A stretch of 64,000 bases of DNA from contig NZ_WQDA01000003.1 in NCBI RefSeq assembly GCF_013032855.1, forward strand, positions 1-64,000, written 5' to 3'. Below are positions 61,377-64,000 of this stretch, piece by piece. Source of the stretch: Ruegeria arenilitoris (GTDB taxonomy: Bacteria; Pseudomonadota; Alphaproteobacteria; Rhodobacterales; Rhodobacteraceae). Every line of letters begins with the position of its first letter. The first letter of the stretch is position 1. The notes beneath the pieces were generated by a model. That model was not told where the DNA came from and did no database searches. It worked only from the letters and a program-made list of their open reading frames with translations. A program made the translations under genes and the position numbers.

Positions 61377-62945
61377 ATGACAGAGTTAACGAAGCGCCGA
61401 TCAAGACGGCGCGGGGGCGGGCGTGAGGCGCGCGCGGCCGTGCGAACCAGCAACGTCGCTTCGCAGGCAATCTGGCCGGGCATTGCCGGAGGAAGATACA
61501 AGCCCCTTTCAGACGCTGACATGGCGCGCATTCATGAAGCCGCCCTGAGTATTCTGGAGCGTACCGGCGTCGGTGATCCAACACAGGAAGTTCTTGATCT
61601 CGTGCTGCCCAAAGGGGCGACGGTGAACGAGCACGGCAGGCTGTGTTTTCCTCGGGCCTTGATGGAAGACCTGTTGGCCAAGGCCGCCAGCGAATTCTAT
61701 GTCCATGCACGCGGATCTCGGGCCGGAAAGGACGACATGCACTGCACCAAGGACAAGGTGTATTACGCAAATTCCGGTACGGCGGTGACAACGTTTGACG
61801 CGGAAACGCGCAGTTACCGACCATCGACGCTCAAGGATATCTACGATTTCACCCGCCTTGTAGACCGGCTCGACAACATTCACATGACCGGTGATACGGT
61901 TCTGGCAACGGATGTCCCGCAGGACTACGAGCATGACATGAGCATGCTATACGCCATTCTGGCGGGAAGCGAGAAACCGTCCTGCCTGACATTCCGCACG
62001 CGCGAACACATACAAGACGCCATTCATATGTTCGATCTGGCATCGGGCGGGGAGGGAAAGTTCCTTGAAAAGCCCTCGGTGATTTTTGGAGGCTGTCCCA
62101 TCGTTTCACCGCTTCGGTTCGGGCGGGAAAACCTGGAAATCCTGATTGATACTGCGAAAATGGGCCTTGTCTGCGACCTTGCCGTTCCGCCACAAGCCGG
62201 AGCCACGTCACCTGCGCCATTGGCCGGCACGCTGGCGCAGGCGGTGGCCGAGACCCTTTCCTGCGTGGCCGTTGCCAACCTGATTAACCCAGGAACACCT
62301 GTCGTCTTTGCGGCATGGCCGTTCATTACTGATCTGCGCACTGGATCCTTTACTGGCGGAAGTGGCGAGCAGGCTTTGATTTCAGCCGCTGCTATTCAGA
62401 TGGGCAACTTCTACAACCTACCAACCAGCGTCGGATGTGGAATGACGGATTCCAAAATCCCCGATGCGCAATATGGGCTGGAAAAAGCGCTTACCTTCGC
62501 ACTAGCGGCCCATGCGGGAGCAAACCGGTTGTGCGAGTTTGGCGGGATGCTCGGCAGCCTGATGGGCTGTAGCTTTGAGTCAATGGTCATCGACAACGAG
62601 GCGGCGGGTATGATCTCTCGAACACTGCGCGGGATCGAGGTGAGTGACGATACGCTTTCAGTCGACGTCATCCACGAATGCGCAATCGATCCCGGACATT
62701 TCCTTGGCAACGCTCAGACCTTGCAGTACATGGAAACCGAGTATGTCTATCCAACCTTGATGGATCGGGAACTTACCGACACTTGGGAGAAGGCAGGCCG
62801 TCAGGATATGTTCGAGCGGAGTAGGTCGGTTGTGAACGATATCCTTTCCAATCACTACCCGAACTACTTTGGCAGCAAGGCTGATGAAGAGGTTCGATCC
62901 AGGTTTCCGATTAAGTTGCCGCCTGAAGTAATGCGGGCTGGGTGA
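61377..62945 (+). CDS. MttB-superfamily methyltransferase without pyrrolysine
   Basis: A 522-aa TIM-barrel protein of the trimethylamine methyltransferase MttB superfamily, read without any in-frame amber codon. Such non-pyrrolysine members (for example the glycine-betaine enzyme MtgB) move a methyl from a quaternary amine to a corrinoid protein. Family segments: SDADMARIHEAALSILERTGVGDP, VYYANSGTAVTTFD and CEFGGMLGSLMGCSFESMV. No corrinoid protein gene is in the window. It follows the Rieske gene by 25 bases, with GGAGA at its start, and probably shares its transcript. N-terminal 25 residues are very basic. Confidence 0.85.
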   Translation: MTELTKRRSRRRGGGREARAAVRTSNVASQAIWPGIAGGRYKPLSDADMARIHEAALSILERTGVGDPTQEVLDLVLPKGATVNEHGRLCFPRALMEDLLAKAASEFYVHARGSRAGKDDMHCTKDKVYYANSGTAVTTFDAETRSYRPSTLKDIYDFTRLVDRLDNIHMTGDTVLATDVPQDYEHDMSMLYAILAGSEKPSCLTFRTREHIQDAIHMFDLASGGEGKFLEKPSVIFGGCPIVSPLRFGRENLEILIDTAKMGLVCDLAVPPQAGATSPAPLAGTLAQAVAETLSCVAVANLINPGTPVVFAAWPFITDLRTGSFTGGSGEQALISAAAIQMGNFYNLPTSVGCGMTDSKIPDAQYGLEKALTFALAAHAGANRLCEFGGMLGSLMGCSFESMVIDNEAAGMISRTLRGIEVSDDTLSVDVIHECAIDPGHFLGNAQTLQYMETEYVYPTLMDRELTDTWEKAGRQDMFERSRSVVNDILSNHYPNYFGSKADEEVRSRFPIKLPPEVMRAG

Positions 62946-63008
62946 GCGTAGCAGGTCGCGGTAGGGGCTCGCCACTTGCTAGGTTGCGAGGCCGCCCCGA
63001 AGCCATTC

Positions 63009-64000
63009 CTAAGTTCTCAACGCATTCTGGCGCGTCAGGTCCTCGGTGGCCAGCCGGATGCCCTTTTCAAGGATGTCGAACATCTGGTTCAACTCGTCTT
63101 CTGAAATGATCAACGGCGGAGAAAACACACACATATTGATGATTGGCCGCAGGATCAGTCCGTTCTCCTGACAATGATGATCAATCAATGCGCCAACTGA
63201 TTTATCAAGATCCAGCAGGTCATCGGCTTTGGCGTCCGCAACACACTCGACGCAGCCAACCAGCCCCATACCGCGGGCATCACCGACAAGCGGCAATTCA
63301 GCTAGGACCTGAAGGCGTTCTGCGAACAGCGGCGTGATCGCGCGGACATGCTCAAGAACGCCGTCACGCTCCATGATTTCGATAGTCTTCAAACCGGCCG
63401 CCGCGCTTACTGGGTGGCCCGAATAGGTGAAGCCATTAGAAAAGGTAGCGTCTTGGGCGTGTTCGCCGCTTATTTCTGCAATCAGCCGATCAGAAATGAT
63501 GCAGGCCCCCATCGGCACATACCCGGAAGTCATCCCCTTCGCGCAGGTGATGATATCCGGCTGAATCCCAAAGACGTCTTCGGAGGCAAACCAATGCCCA
63601 AGCCGTCCGAACCCAGTCACAACCTCGTCCGAGATATATAGGACATCGTACTTTCGGCAGATTTCAAGACAGCGCAAATGATATCCCGGTGGAGGTACGA
63701 TGACACCTCCAGAGCACAAGATCGGTTCAGCGATGAAAGCTGCGACCTTGTTTGCTCCGGTCTGCAGGATCATGTTTTCCAGATCCGCTATTTTTTCGTC
63801 CAGAAAGTCGTCGACTGTCTGCTCGGGGCGACGCGTACAAGGATTCACATTTGGCAGGAAGCGCGTCAGGTGACTTGCCTGGTCCAGCCAACCTTTGTCT
63901 CGCTCTTTTCCGGACACTGAGGCCGCCAGGTAGGTCGATCCGTGATAGGCTTTCTGCCGCGATATCACGATCTTCTTTTCAGGCTTGCCCAGAAGGTTGT
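63009..64000 (-). CDS. Class III aminotransferase (5' end beyond window)
   Basis: PLP-dependent omega-aminotransferase, C-terminal 330 residues visible; the frame stays open to the window end (LLGKPEKKIVISRQKAYHGST). Family marks: RQKAYHGSTYLAAS, AAFIAEPILCSGGVIVPPPGY, YISDEVVTGFGRLGHWFAS and the Schiff-base lysine in DIITCAKGMTSGYVPMGA. It is convergent with the methyltransferase gene, 63 bases apart. Related enzymes act on taurine, beta-alanine, putrescine or similar amines, so it may treat the amine left after demethylation. Confidence 0.9.
   Translation of the reverse strand, partial: NLLGKPEKKIVISRQKAYHGSTYLAASVSGKERDKGWLDQASHLTRFLPNVNPCTRRPEQTVDDFLDEKIADLENMILQTGANKVAAFIAEPILCSGGVIVPPPGYHLRCLEICRKYDVLYISDEVVTGFGRLGHWFASEDVFGIQPDIITCAKGMTSGYVPMGACIISDRLIAEISGEHAQDATFSNGFTYSGHPVSAAAGLKTIEIMERDGVLEHVRAITPLFAERLQVLAELPLVGDARGMGLVGCVECVADAKADDLLDLDKSVGALIDHHCQENGLILRPIINMCVFSPPLIISEDELNQMFDILEKGIRLATEDLTRQNALRT

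Overview
The window reads as the chromosome or a large replicon of a marine alphaproteobacterium of the Roseobacter group (Rhodobacteraceae). The evidence is the gene content: TRAP and ABC uptake systems, betaine/methylamine-type demethylation genes, malonate genes, an arylsulfatase and DUF805. Dense operons with ATGA start/stop overlaps, and short dispersed intergenic repeats, fit the same picture. The genus cannot be fixed from what is visible. No rRNA or tRNA gene was found.

Layout. (1) 1-11.4 kb, accessory: copy 1 of a duplicated amidohydrolase, an IS3-type remnant, a cold-shock protein with a fatty-acid desaturase, a small minus-strand operon (45-aa membrane peptide, winged-helix-like protein, ParB-like protein), a secreted cysteine-repeat protein, unknown secreted proteins, DUF805, a lipoprotein, and a two-partner-secretion type outer-membrane transporter coupled to a Val-Pro-repeat secreted protein. 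(2) 11.6-21.6 kb: IS6-type fossil, then one long operon with a branched-chain-amino-acid-type ABC importer, alpha/beta hydrolase, TetR regulator, enoyl-CoA hydratase, acyl-CoA ligase and two hotdog (MaoC-like) proteins; this looks like uptake and CoA-dependent breakdown of an unknown carboxylate. (3) 21.8-27.6 kb: copy 2 of the amidohydrolase, a membrane-bound wHTH-TPR regulator, arylsulfatase and an outer-membrane protein. (4) 28-38.7 kb: three class III nucleotide cyclases of different architecture, a second amidohydrolase, an ABM monooxygenase, a secreted serine hydrolase and a CHAP lipoprotein. (5) 39-52.5 kb: dienelactone-hydrolase-like protein, malonate genes matR-matA-matB, then a divergent operon with FAH hydrolase, RutE-like reductase, OsmC, a TRAP transporter, hydroxyquinol-type dioxygenase, amidohydrolase, a YtkA-like protein and a di-heme peroxidase. 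(6) 53.3 kb to the end: BetI-like TetR regulator divergent from a spermidine/putrescine-type ABC importer, followed by a trimethylamine-dehydrogenase-like flavoprotein, a Rieske oxygenase, a non-pyrrolysine MttB homologue and a convergent class III aminotransferase that runs off the window.

How the parts fit. Blocks 2, 5 and 6 each pair a transporter with catabolic enzymes and a local regulator, and fossils of one IS6-type element lie at about 12, 39 and 52.8 kb, close to their borders; this suggests an island built from imported catabolic modules. The most interesting candidate system is block 6, which joins oxygen-dependent (Rieske), flavin-dependent and corrinoid-type (MttB) demethylation in one locus with a substrate pocket unlike that of trimethylamine dehydrogenase. 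Also notable are the two-partner transporter with an unusual partner, the active/inactive hotdog pair, and the exact duplication of the amidohydrolase. All functions are read from motifs and context; no database search was possible.
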